DNA of 64,000 nt. It comes from Bacteroidales bacterium. Lineage in GTDB: Bacteria; Bacteroidota; Bacteroidia; Bacteroidales; UBA3824. The notes under the pieces are model-generated. The model did no database searches. It was given only the letters and a program-made list of their open reading frames with translations, and was not told where the DNA came from. This document shows, in pieces, positions 63,304 through 64,000 of this stretch; within the stretch, counting starts at the first letter, position 1; every line of letters starts with the position of its first letter. The DNA is taken from NCBI GenBank assembly GCA_017541145.1, contig JAFXZT010000150.1, positions 42,483 through 106,482 of the forward strand, written 5' to 3'. The translations under genes were made by a program, and so were the position numbers.

Positions 63304-64000
63304 TTAGATTTTTTGGATTTCGTCTAAAGTTAAGCCGGAAATTTCAGCAATTTCATTATCGGACATTATGCCTTTTGCTTTGAGTTTGCGAGCCATTTCA
63401 AAGGCTTTTTGTTTTTCGCCTTCGGCACGACCTTTTTCAATTCCGATTTTCTCGCCCGCTTTTAATCCGTCGTCATATTTCCCCGATGCAAGAGTTTTTG
63501 CGGTGCTGATTGCGTCCCAATATCTGTCATAACCCAAAATTTCCTCTTTCGTTAAATGCTGACAAAGTTCCAACGCTTTGGAAATTTCAGCGTTTTGAAG
63601 TAAATCTTGATCCACTTCAATGGTGTGTTCGTCAATTTCCGTTAAAAATTTCAACCAAAGAACTTGCATTTTCTTTTCTGAAAAGTTTTTAGTCTGAAAT
63701 TTCGGTAACTCGAAGAAAAACAATTCGATGCTGTCAATAGTTTTTTCAGGGTGCAAAGGTTCGCACATCTTGAAATGATGATAAAAATCTTCAGAAGTTT
63801 CGTCAAAAATATCATTAACAAGATTTAAACCGTAAACAGGTTGTAATGTTTTGTAGTTTTTGCCTTTTTTCAATTGCGAAGAATAGATTTTTGACGCATT
63901 GAACAAAACACGCTGTTTGAAATACGATGTCCAATACATCTGCATTTCAACAATGAAAGTACGCTGTTTTTGGTCGGTGCAGAGTACGTCCACAATGCTG
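63304..64000 (-). CDS. Rpn/PD-(D/E)XK nuclease-family protein (partial, cut by window edge)
   Basis: The frame stays open to the window edge (reading ...SIVDVLCTDQ), so the gene starts beyond 64000; a GTG at 63993 is not the real start. The visible ~232 aa contain the nuclease-type segment DVLCTD...RTFIVEMQ, an E-x-Q catalytic pattern. Then come a PD-(D/E)XK transposase-like middle (YSSQLKKGKNYKTLQPVYGL), a Lys/Glu-rich helix and a C-terminal tail (MSDNEIAEISGLTLDEIQKI) typical of Rpn proteins. Rpn proteins promote RecA-independent recombination in E. coli. These genes are often multicopy and mobile-like. Confidence 0.85.
   Translation of the reverse strand, partial: SIVDVLCTDQKQRTFIVEMQMYWTSYFKQRVLFNASKIYSSQLKKGKNYKTLQPVYGLNLVNDIFDETSEDFYHHFKMCEPLHPEKTIDSIELFFFELPKFQTKNFSEKKMQVLWLKFLTEIDEHTIEVDQDLLQNAEISKALELCQHLTKEEILGYDRYWDAISTAKTLASGKYDDGLKAGEKIGIEKGRAEGEKQKAFEMARKLKAKGIMSDNEIAEISGLTLDEIQKI

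Overview
The window looks like a piece of chromosome from a low-GC anaerobic member of the Bacteroidota, probably Bacteroidales. The evidence is: a 2,521-codon SprA/Sov type IX secretion translocon gene; several Bacteroidota-restricted families (DUF3108-, DUF4175-, DUF4271-, DUF4292-, DUF4294- and DUF4296-like proteins); promoter-like TTTG-N18-21-TAnnTTTG elements instead of the usual -35/-10; hardly any Shine-Dalgarno sequences; and anaerobe-type enzymes (a giant 2-hydroxyacyl-CoA dehydratase activator, formate-THF ligase, futalosine-pathway MqnC). WaaA points to a Gram-negative LPS envelope.

Layout. 0-11.8 kb: nucleoid-associated protein, tsaB, a DUF3108-like protein, cysS, a MORN-repeat protein, a TMTC-like GT-C membrane protein with TPRs, dnaG, a tRNA with CAU anticodon, a HAD hydrolase, a TPR protein and a PHA-family small protein. 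11.8-15.4 kb: a second MORN-repeat protein and nadA, then a ~450-bp gene-free segment packed with DnaA boxes (putative oriC), then rpiB. 15.4-31.5 kb: mostly plus-strand genes: vanZ-like/hemW, a DUF481-like protein, a flippase, dut and an envelope gene run (TPR, DUF4292-like lipoprotein, degenerate LytM/EnvC-like factor, DUF4175-like coiled-coil protein), an RsbW-like ATPase, ybeY, mnmG, uvrC. This stretch also carries a cluster of parS-like palindromes. 31.5-39.3 kb: a 775-bp spacer, then mainly minus-strand genes (SiaC-like, S41 protease, recO, lipoprotein, LD-carboxypeptidase) with mqnC on plus. 39.4-50.3 kb: DUF4294-like gene, ruvA, sprA, fhs. 50.3-56.5 kb: a repetitive spacer, two uncharacterised genes, hemD, rnpA, a zinc-ribbon membrane protein, a polyprenyl synthase and an LEA2-like lipoprotein. 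56.6-64 kb: waaA, a lipoprotein, the 1,417-aa dehydratase activator and a partial Rpn/PD-(D/E)XK nuclease cut by the window edge.

How the parts relate. The main reading is that this is the replication-origin neighbourhood: a DnaA-box array between the divergent genes nadA and rpiB, with parS-like sites 7-15 kb to its right. Around it are housekeeping genes for replication, repair and RNA (dnaG, uvrC, recO, ruvA, cysS, tsaB, mnmG, ybeY, rnpA) and envelope genes. I saw no integrated phage, complete insertion sequence, CRISPR array or defence island. The only mobile-like item is the Rpn nuclease at the right edge.
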